Positions 17,326 to 25,846 of a stretch of 64,000 nt of DNA are shown piece after piece (position 1 is the stretch's first letter; every line of letters begins with the position of its first letter). Source of the DNA: Xanthobacteraceae bacterium (GTDB taxonomy: Bacteria > Pseudomonadota > Alphaproteobacteria > Rhizobiales > Xanthobacteraceae); the NCBI GenBank assembly GCA_030038415.1, contig JASHOX010000192.1:1-64000 (forward strand), in the 5' to 3' direction. The notes under the pieces are model-generated. The model searched no databases and was not told the DNA's origin. It was given only the letters and a program-made list of their open reading frames with translations. The position numbers were made by a program, and so were the translations under genes.

Positions 17326-18219
17326 CTAAGCTTTCGGCGCGCGCACCTCGACCCCGGCACGATGCTCGATCGGCTGCACGATTGTGGTGATATCCTTTTC
17401 CGGGCCGATTTCATCGCAAGTGAGCTTGAGCAATGCGGCTACCGCCTCACACACCTCGATCGGCACGCCGAGCGCTTTAGCTTCGGACACGAACAGGTTC
17501 ACGTCTTTCATCATCAGCCCCGCCGTGAATCCCTGATTGAATTTACGCGGAATGACGACGTCGGGGAATTTCTGCTCGCTCGCGGTGCTGCGGCCGGAGC
17601 TGGCATTGATGACGTCGACCATGGTGCGCGGGTCGAGACCGGCCTTCACGCCGACTACCATCGATTCCGACGTCGCGGCCATTGCCGCGGCCGACAACAC
17701 GTTGTTGCAAAGCTTCATGGTCTGGCCCGCGCCGGGCCGCTCGCCGATGTAGAAGAATTTGCCGATGACCTTGAGCGCCGGCTCGACCGCCTCGACATCG
17801 GCGCGCGGCCCTGATGCCATCACCGCGACCGTGCCCTTCTCCGCGCCTTTGACGCCGCCGCTTACTGGCGCGTCGATCTGCACGATGTTTTTCGCGGCGA
17901 GCAATTTGAAAATCCGCTGCGCCATGACCGAGCCGGTGGTCGAAAGATCGACGAAGCGGCGGACGCGTTTGCCTTCGATGACGCCGTCGGGACCGGTCGC
18001 GACTTTCAGCACGATGTCGGGCGTCGGCAGGCTGACCATCACGGTCTCGGCGGCGTCGGCCACCTCCTTCGGCGACCGGGCGGCCACGCCGCCGAGCCCG
18101 GCGAGATTGCCGATCGCTTCCTGGCGCGTGTCATAGACGATGACCTTGTGTCCGGCCTCAATCAAGCGGCGCGCCATATGCGCGCCCATGTTGCCGAGAC
18201 CGATGAAGCCGATGTCCAT
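17326..18219 (-). CDS. 3-hydroxyisobutyrate-dehydrogenase-family NAD(P) oxidoreductase
   Basis: A 297-residue beta-hydroxyacid dehydrogenase. The Rossmann start GFIGLGNMGAHMARRL, the substrate loop DAPVSGGVKGAEKGT, and the catalytic Lys in GQTMKLCNNVL are all present. The family oxidises beta-hydroxyacids (3-hydroxyisobutyrate, tartronate semialdehyde and others) or reduces the corresponding semialdehydes. The ATG is chosen because AGGGAGA precedes it; a GTG six codons earlier overlaps the previous stop (GTGA). It is the last gene of the operon, so it probably handles the product of the CoA-ester steps encoded before it. Confidence 0.92.
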   Translation of the reverse strand: MDIGFIGLGNMGAHMARRLIEAGHKVIVYDTRQEAIGNLAGLGGVAARSPKEVADAAETVMVSLPTPDIVLKVATGPDGVIEGKRVRRFVDLSTTGSVMAQRIFKLLAAKNIVQIDAPVSGGVKGAEKGTVAVMASGPRADVEAVEPALKVIGKFFYIGERPGAGQTMKLCNNVLSAAAMAATSESMVVGVKAGLDPRTMVDVINASSGRSTASEQKFPDVVIPRKFNQGFTAGLMMKDVNLFVSEAKALGVPIEVCEAVAALLKLTCDEIGPEKDITTIVQPIEHRAGVEVRAPKA

Positions 18220-18233
18220 GGACGTTCTCCCTG

Positions 18234-19373
18234 TCACTTTGCATCTATTGTAACCGCAGCGAATTCCTTGCGCACCGCCTCGGTATGCTCACCCAGCGCC
18301 GGCACTGGGCCGTAGCGCTGCACCGCTGAACGCCGTTCAGCGGGCGCCGGATAGGACACCGGACCGCTTGGCGTGCCGACCGTGATACGGCGCAAATGCG
18401 GATGGCGGGCGAGATCGGCCGGGCCGTTGACGCGGGCGAAGGCGATGTCGGCGGCGGCAAGTTTTTGCTCGAGAGCTTCCGCATCGAGAGCGCTAAAGAT
18501 TTTGGCGACTCTGCCGTCGGTTTCGGCGCGACGTTTGACGCGTTCGACGTTGGTGGCAAAGGCCGGATCGACCGCCAGCGCCGGATCGTCCATGACCCTT
18601 TCCGCCAAGACGCGCCATTCGCGGTCGCTTTGGATGGAGATCAGAATGTCGACGCCGTCGCGGCTCTTGAACGCGCCATAGGGCGAGATCGAGGTGTGGG
18701 CAAGACCGATGCGTTGCGGCGGCGCGCCGGCCTCCTGCTGCAGCAGCGGCACGGTCATCCAATCCGCCATGGCGTCGAACATCGAAATCGAAAGCTCGGC
18801 GCCCACGCCGGTTCGTTCGCGCGCGATCAGGGCCGTAAGGATCGCTTCGTAAGCATTCATGCCGGAGGCGATGTCGACCACCGAAACGCCGACGCGCGAC
18901 GGCTCCGCCGTGCCGGTGATCGAGGCGAGGCCCGACTCGGCCTGGATCAGCATGTCATAGGCCTTGCGCCTGGCGAGCGGCCCGCTCTCGCCGAACCCGG
19001 AAATCGAGCAGCAAATCAGCGGCGGATGCCGGCGCCGCAATTTTGCGATTTCAAAGCCGAGTTTAGCGAGCGCACCGGGCTTTAAGTTCTCCACGAACAC
19101 GTCGGCGCGGCTGAGCATGGCCGCGAGCAGCGCTTTGTCTTCATCCTTGCCGAGATCGAGAACGACCGATTCCTTGCCGCGATTGAGCCAGACGAAATAG
19201 CTGCATTCGCCGTGCACGAGGTCGTCATAGCCGCGCGCGAAATCGCCTTCCGGCCGCTCGATCTTGATGACGCGCGCGCCGGCATCGGCCAGCCGGCAGG
19301 TGCACATCGGCGCTGCGACCGCCTGTTCGAGCGAGACAACAAGCAGGCCAGAGAGCGGAAGGGGCTTGCTCAA
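18234..19373 (-). CDS. Class III (CaiB/BaiF) CoA-transferase
   Basis: A 379-residue CoA-transferase of the formyl-CoA/crotonobetainyl-CoA family, moving CoA between carboxylic acids through an aspartyl-CoA intermediate. The N-terminal signature VVSLEQAVAAPMCTCRLADAG, VIKIERPEGDFARGYDD, and NRGKESVVLDL are typical. The TTG start is chosen because its TTGA overlaps the acyl-CoA dehydrogenase stop and the family's conserved N terminus begins immediately; the longer open frame upstream is only a shadow of the preceding gene. It probably activates or recycles the CoA ester used by the neighbouring enzymes. Confidence 0.93.
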   Translation of the reverse strand: MSKPLPLSGLLVVSLEQAVAAPMCTCRLADAGARVIKIERPEGDFARGYDDLVHGECSYFVWLNRGKESVVLDLGKDEDKALLAAMLSRADVFVENLKPGALAKLGFEIAKLRRRHPPLICCSISGFGESGPLARRKAYDMLIQAESGLASITGTAEPSRVGVSVVDIASGMNAYEAILTALIARERTGVGAELSISMFDAMADWMTVPLLQQEAGAPPQRIGLAHTSISPYGAFKSRDGVDILISIQSDREWRVLAERVMDDPALAVDPAFATNVERVKRRAETDGRVAKIFSALDAEALEQKLAAADIAFARVNGPADLARHPHLRRITVGTPSGPVSYPAPAERRSAVQRYGPVPALGEHTEAVRKEFAAVTIDAK

Positions 19374-20530
19374 TATGACCTCGGCAGTCCCAAGACGTGC
19401 TCGGCAATGTAGGACAGCACCAGATTGGTCGAGATCGGCGCCACGGTATAGAGCCTGGTTTCGCGGAATTTGCGCTCGATATCGAATTCTTCGGCGAAGC
19501 CGAAACCGCCGTGGGTCTGCAGGCACATATCCGCCGCTGCCCAGGAGGCTTCGGCGGCGAGGTGTTTTGCCATGTTCGCTTCGGCGCCGCATTCCTGGCC
19601 GGCTTCGTAAAGCGCAGCGGCCTCGCGCACCATCAAGTCGGCCGCGCGCATGTCGATATAGGCGCGCGCAATGGGAAACTGGACGCCCTGGTTCTGACCG
19701 ATCGGCCGCCCGAACACCACGCGATCGCCGGCATAGGCCGTGGCTTTCGCGATGAACCACTTGGCATCGCCGATGCATTCGGCGGCGATCAAGATGCGCT
19801 CGGCATTCATGCCGGAAAGGATATAGCGAAAACCTTCGCCCTCGACGCCAATGAGATTTTCCGCCGGCACCCGCATGTTCTCGAAGAATACTTCGGTCGT
19901 GGCGTGATTCATCATGGTGCGGATCGGACGGATCGTCAGGCCCTTGTCTTTGACTTCACGCATGTCGACCAGAAAAACGGAAAGCCCAGCGGTGCGTTTC
20001 TTGACCTGCTCGCGCAGCGTCGTGCGCGCCAGAAGAAGCATGAGATCCGAATGCTCCGCGCGCGACGTCCAAATCTTCTGGCCATTGACGACGTAACCGT
20101 TGTTCCCGTCACGCACCGCCGTGGTGCGCAAGCTCGTGGTGTCGGTGCCCGAGGTCGGCTCGGTGACGCCAAACGCTTGCAGCCGCAGCTCGCCGCGTGC
20201 AATCGCCGGCAGATAGCGCGTTTTCTGTTCGACGCTGCCGTGTCTTAGCAGCGTGCCCATCGTGTACATCTGCGCGTGGCAGGCGGCGCCGTTGCAGCCG
20301 GAGGCCTGGATTTCCTCCATGATCGCGGCTGCGGCCGTCATCGTCAGCCCGCTGCCGCCGTATTCTTCGGGGATCAGGGCGGCGAGAAATCCGGCTTTGG
20401 TCAAGGCGGCAACGAACTTTTCCGGATAGGCGCGCTCGCGATCGAGCGCGCGCCAATATTCGCCGGGAAAATCCGCGCACAGCGCGCGCACCGCCTCGCG
20501 GATCGGCGCGAGATCGGCACCTTCCATCAT
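19370..20530 (-). CDS. Acyl-CoA dehydrogenase
   Basis: FAD-dependent acyl-CoA dehydrogenase of 386 residues. The middle-domain motif FGVTEPTSGTDTTSL binds substrate and flavin, ENLIGVEGEGFRYIL precedes the C-terminal helices, and the C-terminal signature is GGFGFAEEFDIERKFRE. Where short- and medium-chain enzymes carry the catalytic Glu in an EGT motif, this protein reads VAPIST, so the base must lie elsewhere, as in isovaleryl-CoA-type enzymes, or the chemistry differs. ATGA overlaps with the MaoC gene upstream and TTGA with the CoA-transferase downstream show tight coupling. Confidence 0.92.
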   Translation of the reverse strand: MMEGADLAPIREAVRALCADFPGEYWRALDRERAYPEKFVAALTKAGFLAALIPEEYGGSGLTMTAAAAIMEEIQASGCNGAACHAQMYTMGTLLRHGSVEQKTRYLPAIARGELRLQAFGVTEPTSGTDTTSLRTTAVRDGNNGYVVNGQKIWTSRAEHSDLMLLLARTTLREQVKKRTAGLSVFLVDMREVKDKGLTIRPIRTMMNHATTEVFFENMRVPAENLIGVEGEGFRYILSGMNAERILIAAECIGDAKWFIAKATAYAGDRVVFGRPIGQNQGVQFPIARAYIDMRAADLMVREAAALYEAGQECGAEANMAKHLAAEASWAAADMCLQTHGGFGFAEEFDIERKFRETRLYTVAPISTNLVLSYIAEHVLGLPRSY

Positions 20531-21387
20531 CGCCGCACCTCGGCACGGCCGTTATTGACGGCGATGACGTCGCGCTCCGCCACACGGGAACGAAAGCTCA
20601 CGACTTCGCCGTCGCGCCACATCTCGGTGCGCAAGGTTTCACCGGGAAATACCGGTGCCGAAAACCGCGCGGCAAACACCACGAGCTTTTTCGGATCGTA
20701 GGCGCAGAAGGTTTTCAGAATCGCGTGGGCAGCAGTGCCGAAGCTGCCGAGGCCGTGCATGATCGGCCGCGGATAGCCGGCTTGCCTTGCGACGGCGGGC
20801 TCGGAGTGGATCGGATTGAGATCGCCGCTAAGCCGATAGATCAGCGCGGCTTCGGGACGCGTGGCGAGGTCGCAGACCACATCCGGCGCGCGCGTCGGAA
20901 GCGCATGCGGCGCCGGCGCCTCGCGGCGCGGACCACCGAAACCGCCGTCGCCGCGGCAGAACATCGTATGGGTGACCGTCGCTATCGGTTCGCCGGTCGC
21001 CTTGTCGGCAATCTTGCGTTCGGAAAGAACCAGCGCCCCCTTGCCGACACCCTTGTCGATCACTTCGACGATGCGCTGCCGGCCGATCACGGTACCCGCT
21101 CCGGCGATCGGCCGGTGCAGCGTGATGCCCTGTTCGCCGTTGACAACCTTGACCCAGTCGATTCCGGTATCGCGGTTACGCGCCCAAAAGCCGGGGTGGC
21201 CGAGCACGGTGCCCATGGTCGGCAGCACTTTCAAATTTTTTTCATAGACGAACGGCAGCTCGTCCTCGTTCATCGGATCGTGGCCGAACCCGACACCGAG
21301 CGCGTAGAGTATGCAGTCTTTCGCGCCGTAACTCTGCTCCCGCGGCGGGATGTCGAGCGCCATCAGCTTGTCGTAGACGATCGCCAT
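20527..21387 (-). CDS. MaoC-type enoyl-CoA hydratase (two-hotdog)
   Basis: A 286-residue double-hotdog hydratase like the (R)-specific 2-enoyl-CoA hydratase half of peroxisomal multifunctional enzyme type 2. The catalytic motif in the second hotdog is GDLNPIHSEP, with the Asp, Asn and His of the hydratase-2 signature, followed by GYPRPIMHGLGSFG. The start is the ATG sharing one base with the SDR stop; a GTG one codon earlier gives a GTGA overlap. Together with the upstream SDR it reproduces, as separate genes, the hydratase and (R)-3-hydroxyacyl-CoA dehydrogenase pair. Confidence 0.93.
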   Translation of the reverse strand: MAIVYDKLMALDIPPREQSYGAKDCILYALGVGFGHDPMNEDELPFVYEKNLKVLPTMGTVLGHPGFWARNRDTGIDWVKVVNGEQGITLHRPIAGAGTVIGRQRIVEVIDKGVGKGALVLSERKIADKATGEPIATVTHTMFCRGDGGFGGPRREAPAPHALPTRAPDVVCDLATRPEAALIYRLSGDLNPIHSEPAVARQAGYPRPIMHGLGSFGTAAHAILKTFCAYDPKKLVVFAARFSAPVFPGETLRTEMWRDGEVVSFRSRVAERDVIAVNNGRAEVRR

Positions 21388-22301
21388 CACACCGGGTCCC
21401 AGGAAAATACGTCGCTCGACCGGTCGAGCGGCGTGAACGACGCGGCCAACGCGCCCTTGAGCTGCGCATCGAGCCTTTCCGGCGTCCAGCCGTCGGAGCG
21501 GTGCAGCGTGCGGATCGGGCGGGTCTGACTGAACAGGTAGATCTCGTTATTGCGCACCGAAAAAATTTGGCCGCTGATGCCGGAGGCTTGGTCGGAGCCG
21601 AGATAGACGACAAGTGGCGCGATTTTCTCTGGCGTCATCTGCCGGAAGGCAGCAACGCGCGCCCTTTCCGCCTCGGTCTCAGCAGGAATCGAATCGATCA
21701 TCCGCGTCCAGGCAAAGGGCGCGACGCAGTTCGATCGCACGTTGAAGCGCGCCATATCAAGCGCAATGCCGCGCGACAGGCCGACGATGCCCATCTTGGC
21801 CGCCATGTAATTGGCCTGGCCGAAATTGCCCACGAGCCCGGAGGTCGAGGTCATGTGCACGAAACTGCCGGAATTCTGCTCGCGGAAATGCGTGGCGCAG
21901 GCGCGGCTCATGGCAAAGCTGCCGTGCAAATGCACGTCGATCACGTCGGACCAGTCCGACCAGCTCATGCGGTGGAAGATGCGGTCGCGCAAAATGCCGG
22001 CATTGTTGACGAGAATATCAACGCGACCGAACGCATCGAGCGCGGCTTGGACGATTTTTTCGGCATTGCCCGGCGTGCTGATCGATAGCGTCGAAGCAAT
22101 GGCTTCACCGCCGGATTTCTTGATCTCATCGACCACGTCCTGCGCCGGGCCGGCGTCGCTGCCGCCGCCGTCGAGACTGGCGCCGATATCGCAGACCACG
22201 ACGCGGGCGCCTTCGCTCGCCATCAGAAGCGCAATACCACGCCCGATACCGCGGCCCGCTCCGGTGACGATGGCGACCTTACCGGCGACGATATTCGCCA
22301 T
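21387..22301 (-). CDS. Short-chain dehydrogenase (3-hydroxyacyl-CoA dehydrogenase type)
   Basis: A 304-residue SDR. The cofactor motif TGAGRGIGRGIA with an Asp after the second strand (VVCDIGAS) suggests NAD over NADP. NNAG, the Ser of MTSTSGLVG, and NYMAAK with catalytic Tyr and Lys are all present. The C-terminal extension after the SDR core (FSQTRPIRTLHRSDGWTPE) resembles the dehydrogenase unit of peroxisomal multifunctional enzyme type 2. It begins just after the first MetE-like stop; the ATG chosen is MANIVAGK, with an earlier in-frame start overlapping that stop. It probably oxidises an (R)-3-hydroxyacyl-CoA made by the adjacent MaoC protein. Confidence 0.92.
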   Translation of the reverse strand: MANIVAGKVAIVTGAGRGIGRGIALLMASEGARVVVCDIGASLDGGGSDAGPAQDVVDEIKKSGGEAIASTLSISTPGNAEKIVQAALDAFGRVDILVNNAGILRDRIFHRMSWSDWSDVIDVHLHGSFAMSRACATHFREQNSGSFVHMTSTSGLVGNFGQANYMAAKMGIVGLSRGIALDMARFNVRSNCVAPFAWTRMIDSIPAETEAERARVAAFRQMTPEKIAPLVVYLGSDQASGISGQIFSVRNNEIYLFSQTRPIRTLHRSDGWTPERLDAQLKGALAASFTPLDRSSDVFSWDPV

Positions 22302-22306
22302 GCTTC

Positions 22307-23413
22307 TTAAGCCCCCCACACCTCGCGCGCCACCTCGCCGATCATCTTAAGTTTGGCCCATTGTTCGTCTTCGGCGAGAATATTGCCTTCCTCGGTCGAG
22401 GCGAAGCCGCATTGTGGCGACAGGCAGAGCTGATCGAGATCGGCGAACTCGGCGGCCTCCTCGATGCGGCGCTTGATCGCGTCCTTGCTTTCCAGCGTGC
22501 CGGACTTGGTGGTGACGAGACCCAGCACCGCCACGCGGCCCTTCTGCAGCCGACGCAGCGGTTCGAAGCCGCCGGCCCGCGCGGTGTCGTATTCCATGAA
22601 ATAGCCGTGCACCTTGATGCGGTCGAACAAGACCTCCTGCATGGCGTCATAGCCGCCCGTTCCCATGAAGGTCGATTTGTAGTTGCCGCGGCACAGATGC
22701 ATCGTCACCGTCATGTCCGAGGGAATATCGGAAATCGCTATGTTGATGAGATCGCCGTAGATCGTTCCGAGAGCCTCCGGATCGTCGCCGCGATCTTTCA
22801 TCTGCTGGCGATAATGCGGATCGCACAGCATGGCGATAAAGACCTCGTCGAGCTGCAGGTAGCGGCAGCCGGCGTCGGCGAAGGCGCGCACTGCTTTCCT
22901 GTACGCCGCGCCGAGGTCGGCAAAGAGCTTGTCGAGTGTCGGATAGAGCGACTTGTCGATCGGCGTCGGCAGCGGCCGGCCATACAGCGCCGACGGCGCC
23001 GGAATGGTCATTTTCGGCGTCTGCGTCGTATGCGCTTTGAGAAATTTAAAATGCTCCAGCATGGGATGGCCGGTGAAGCCGATCTTCCCGGTGACCTTGA
23101 TGCCCTCGTTGCGCGTGGTGACCGCAGCGAAGGCGATGCCGGTATTCATGATATGCTTCTCGACGCCGTCGAGGCCCCACAAGAAGTCGAGATGCCACCA
23201 CGAGCGGCGGAATTCGCCGTCGGTGACGGACTGCAGTCCGACCGCTTCCTGCTTCATGATGACGTCGGCGATCGCGCGATCCTCCACCGCCTTGAGCGCG
23301 GCAGCATCAATCTCGCCTTTGGCGAATTTCTCGCGTGCGCTTTTTAGCTCGGCCGGCCGCAACAGACTGCCGACGTGATCAGCGCGGAACGGCGGCTTGG
23401 TTCGTTGACCCAT
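22307..23413 (-). CDS. MetE-like zinc methyltransferase, paralogue 1 (operon position 3)
   Basis: A 368-residue protein homologous to the catalytic C-terminal half of cobalamin-independent methionine synthase, half the length of real MetE. The zinc ligands are all there: His239 and Cys241 in MHLCRGN, Glu274 in FMEYDTA, and Cys335 in SPQCGFAST. The amino-acid-binding motif is LQLDEVF. The family also includes YxjG-type proteins and epoxyalkane:coenzyme M transferases, so a methyl or alkyl transfer to a thiol is likely but the substrate is unknown. The ATG follows the stop of paralogue 2 by four bases, with GGGGA as ribosome site. It is one of three tandem copies. Confidence 0.9.
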   Translation of the reverse strand: MGQRTKPPFRADHVGSLLRPAELKSAREKFAKGEIDAAALKAVEDRAIADVIMKQEAVGLQSVTDGEFRRSWWHLDFLWGLDGVEKHIMNTGIAFAAVTTRNEGIKVTGKIGFTGHPMLEHFKFLKAHTTQTPKMTIPAPSALYGRPLPTPIDKSLYPTLDKLFADLGAAYRKAVRAFADAGCRYLQLDEVFIAMLCDPHYRQQMKDRGDDPEALGTIYGDLINIAISDIPSDMTVTMHLCRGNYKSTFMGTGGYDAMQEVLFDRIKVHGYFMEYDTARAGGFEPLRRLQKGRVAVLGLVTTKSGTLESKDAIKRRIEEAAEFADLDQLCLSPQCGFASTEEGNILAEDEQWAKLKMIGEVAREVWGA

Positions 23414-23417
23414 CGAT

Positions 23418-24527
23418 CTATCCCCAAACCTCGTCCGCGAGTTCGACGATCATGCGCAGTTTCGCCCATTCTTCCTCTTCGGCCAGAACATTACCCTCCT
23501 GCGTCGAAGCAAAGCCGCATTGCGGCGACAGGCACAGCTGATCGAGCGGCACGAACTTTGCCGCTTCGTCGATGCGGCGTTTGATGTCGTCCTTCTTTTC
23601 CAGCATTCCGCTCTTGCTGGTGACGAGCCCGAGCACGATGGTCTTCCCTTTGGGCACGAAACGAAGCGGCTCGAAGCCGCCGGCGCGCGCCGTGTCGTAT
23701 TCCATGAAATAGCCGTGCACGTTGATCGCGTTGAACAGAATCTCCGCCACCGGTTCGTAACCGCCCGACGCCACGAAGTTCGAGCGAAAATTGCCGCGGC
23801 ACAGATGCATGGTGATCGTCATGTCGGGCGGAATGTCGGAGATCGCTGCATTGATCATGCCGGCATAAGTGACGGGCAGCGTGTCCGGGTCGTCACCACG
23901 ATTGACGATCAGTTGCCGCAGCGACGGATCGCACAAATAAGTGAGATTGACCTCGTCGAGCTGCAGATAGCGGCAGCCGGCGTCGGCAAAGGCGCGCACG
24001 ACCTTGCGGTAGGACTGCCCGAGGTCGCGGTAAAAGTCGTCCATTGCCGGATAGATCGATTCCGGCACGGCATCGCGGCCATAGCGAAAATGCAGCGATG
24101 ACGGCGAGGGAATCGTCATCTTCGGCGTTTTCTTGGTGTGCGCCTGCAAAAACTTGAAGTGCTCGATCATCGGATGTGGCTTATAGCCGCCGAGCTTTCC
24201 AGTGATGCGCAACAGCAGTGGCCGCGGCTGCGGCCCGCCGGTCGAGAAACTTATCTTGCGCTCGCCGACATAGGACTCGACGTTATCAAGCTGTTCGAGA
24301 AAATCCGTATTCCAAGAAATGCGCCGGTACTCGCCGTCGGTGATCGATTTGAGCCCGACGGCTTCCTGCTTCTTGATCACGCCTTCGATTTCGCGGTTCT
24401 CGATCTCCTTGAAGGCCTCAGCGCCGATTTCGCCGCTCGCGCGCTTTTCCCGCGCCGCCTTGAGCGACGCCGTGCGCAACAGGCTGCCGACATGATCGGC
24501 GCGGAATGGCGGTTTGGTTCGCTGCAT
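23418..24527 (-). CDS. MetE-like zinc methyltransferase, paralogue 2 (operon position 2)
   Basis: A 369-residue paralogue of its two neighbours, sharing PPFRADHVGSLLR at the N terminus and EVWG at the C terminus. The zinc ligands are kept (MHLCRGN, FMEYDTA, SPQCGFAST), and the amino-acid motif is LQLDEVN. It differs most from the others around residues 70-110, where YRRISWNTDFLEQLDNVE replaces the FRRSWWH...GLDGV found in copies 1 and 3. The chosen ATG lies two bases after the stop of paralogue 3; a GTG four codons earlier would overlap it. A separate specificity within the same reaction type is likely. Confidence 0.9.
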   Translation of the reverse strand: MQRTKPPFRADHVGSLLRTASLKAAREKRASGEIGAEAFKEIENREIEGVIKKQEAVGLKSITDGEYRRISWNTDFLEQLDNVESYVGERKISFSTGGPQPRPLLLRITGKLGGYKPHPMIEHFKFLQAHTKKTPKMTIPSPSSLHFRYGRDAVPESIYPAMDDFYRDLGQSYRKVVRAFADAGCRYLQLDEVNLTYLCDPSLRQLIVNRGDDPDTLPVTYAGMINAAISDIPPDMTITMHLCRGNFRSNFVASGGYEPVAEILFNAINVHGYFMEYDTARAGGFEPLRFVPKGKTIVLGLVTSKSGMLEKKDDIKRRIDEAAKFVPLDQLCLSPQCGFASTQEGNVLAEEEEWAKLRMIVELADEVWG

Positions 24528-24529
24528 TG

Positions 24530-25633
24530 TCAACCCCACACTTCATTTGCGATTTCCACGATCATACGGAGCTTCGCCCATTGCTCGTCCTCAGACAGAA
24601 CGTTACCCTCTTCGGTCGAGGCGAAACCGCATTGCGGCGACAGGCAGAGCTGATCGAGCGCGACGTATTTGGTCGCCTCGTCGATGCGGCGTTTGATGTC
24701 GTCTTTCTTCTCTAGGGTGCCGCTTTTCGACGTGACGAGCCCGAGCACGATCTGCTTTTTGCCCTTGGGGAAGAAACGCAGCGGCTCGAAGCCGCCGGCC
24801 CGCTCGGTATCATATTCGAGGAAATAGCCGTCGAGCCCGGTATTGCCAAGGAGCTGTTCGGCGACAAACTCGTAGCCGCCCGAGGCGATAAAGGTCGAGC
24901 GAAAATTGCCGCGACACGAATGCATGGTGATCGCCATGTCGGCGGGCCTGCCTTCGAGCGCAGCGTTGGTGAGGCGTGCATAGCGCTTCGGCAGCGCATC
25001 GGAATCGTCACCGCGCGTTTTTGACTGTGCGCGCTCGTTGGGATCGCACACCATGGACCAGGCCGTATCGTCGAGCTGCAGATAGCGGCAACCGGCATCG
25101 TAAAAGGCGCGGATCGCGCCGCGGTAGGCCTTGGCGAGGTCGTCGAAAAACGGATCAAGCTCGGGATAGACCTGTCTGCTGATCGCGGCGCGGCCCTGTC
25201 GGAAATGGAAAGTCGATGGCGCCGGAATCGTCATCTTCGGCATGACGCGGGTGTGCGCCTTCAGGAATTTGAAGTGCTCCAGCATCGGATGCCCGGAGAA
25301 CCCAATCTTGCCGTCAATCTTGATGGCTTCGGCCTTGGTCTGCACGCCGCGGAACTGGATGCCGTGATCCGTCGTGTAAAAGGTCACCCCGTCAAGGCCG
25401 CGGAAAAAGTCGAAGTGCCACCATGAGCGGCGGAACTCACCGTCGGTGGCAAGTTTCAGCCCGATCTCTTCCTGCTTCCTAATCACCTTCTCGATCTCGC
25501 GATCTTCGACCGCCAGCAAGGCGTCCGCGGAAATTTCCTTGCGTTCGCGCTTGGCGCGCGCTTCTTTCAATGCTGCGGGCCGCAACAGACTACCGACATG
25601 GTCGGCGCGAAACGGCGGCGTGGTTCGTTGCAT
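24530..25633 (-). CDS. MetE-like zinc methyltransferase, paralogue 3 (first gene of operon)
   Basis: A 367-residue paralogue and first gene of the eight-gene operon. The ATG has a strong ribosome site (GGGAGGAGAAG). The zinc-site motifs are MHSCRGN, FLEYDTE and SPQCGFAST, so all four ligands remain. In the substrate region it reads LQLDDTAW where copies 1 and 2 have LQLDEV, replacing a Glu that in MetE-type enzymes contacts the amino acid; this hints at a different thiol acceptor. The length excludes full methionine synthase, because the N-terminal folate-binding half of MetE is missing. Confidence 0.9.
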   Translation of the reverse strand: MQRTTPPFRADHVGSLLRPAALKEARAKRERKEISADALLAVEDREIEKVIRKQEEIGLKLATDGEFRRSWWHFDFFRGLDGVTFYTTDHGIQFRGVQTKAEAIKIDGKIGFSGHPMLEHFKFLKAHTRVMPKMTIPAPSTFHFRQGRAAISRQVYPELDPFFDDLAKAYRGAIRAFYDAGCRYLQLDDTAWSMVCDPNERAQSKTRGDDSDALPKRYARLTNAALEGRPADMAITMHSCRGNFRSTFIASGGYEFVAEQLLGNTGLDGYFLEYDTERAGGFEPLRFFPKGKKQIVLGLVTSKSGTLEKKDDIKRRIDEATKYVALDQLCLSPQCGFASTEEGNVLSEDEQWAKLRMIVEIANEVWG

Positions 25634-25846
25634 CGAGCTTCTCCTCCCAGCTGCTTTTATAGCGGAAGCGCTCGGTGTCGATTCCGGCTATGGCGGCGCC
25701 CAACGCGCACTACCGTGGGCAAGCGGCACGGTGGGCAATGCCAAATCGATTTAGCAATGCCGGCGCGCGAGTGTAAATGCCGTTGCGCGCGGGGCACTCA
25801 GCACAGACACTCGCCCGACGCATGACGTCTTGAGGAGACAAAAAAG
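25634..25846. promoter_or_regulatory. divergent intergenic region, operon versus cupin gene
   Basis: These 213 bases must contain the start signals for the eight-gene minus-strand operon and the plus-strand cupin gene. Both genes have strong ribosome sites at the edges. I see no unambiguous -35/-10 pair, and no fold that I can recognise as a SAM or cobalamin riboswitch. Confidence 0.45.

Noticed and set aside
19373-19778. 135-residue N-terminal extension of the CoA-transferase
   Set aside because: It is the other-frame reading of the acyl-CoA dehydrogenase gene. The conserved family start follows the overlapping TTG.
22307-25633. Calling the three proteins methionine synthase MetE
   Set aside because: They are about 370 residues, half of MetE, and lack the N-terminal folate-binding domain. 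Only the zinc-site half is present.
25634-25846. SAM or cobalamin riboswitch upstream of the MetE-like genes
   Set aside because: MetE-type genes often carry one, so I looked, but no recognisable conserved core or pairing was found in this 213-base region.
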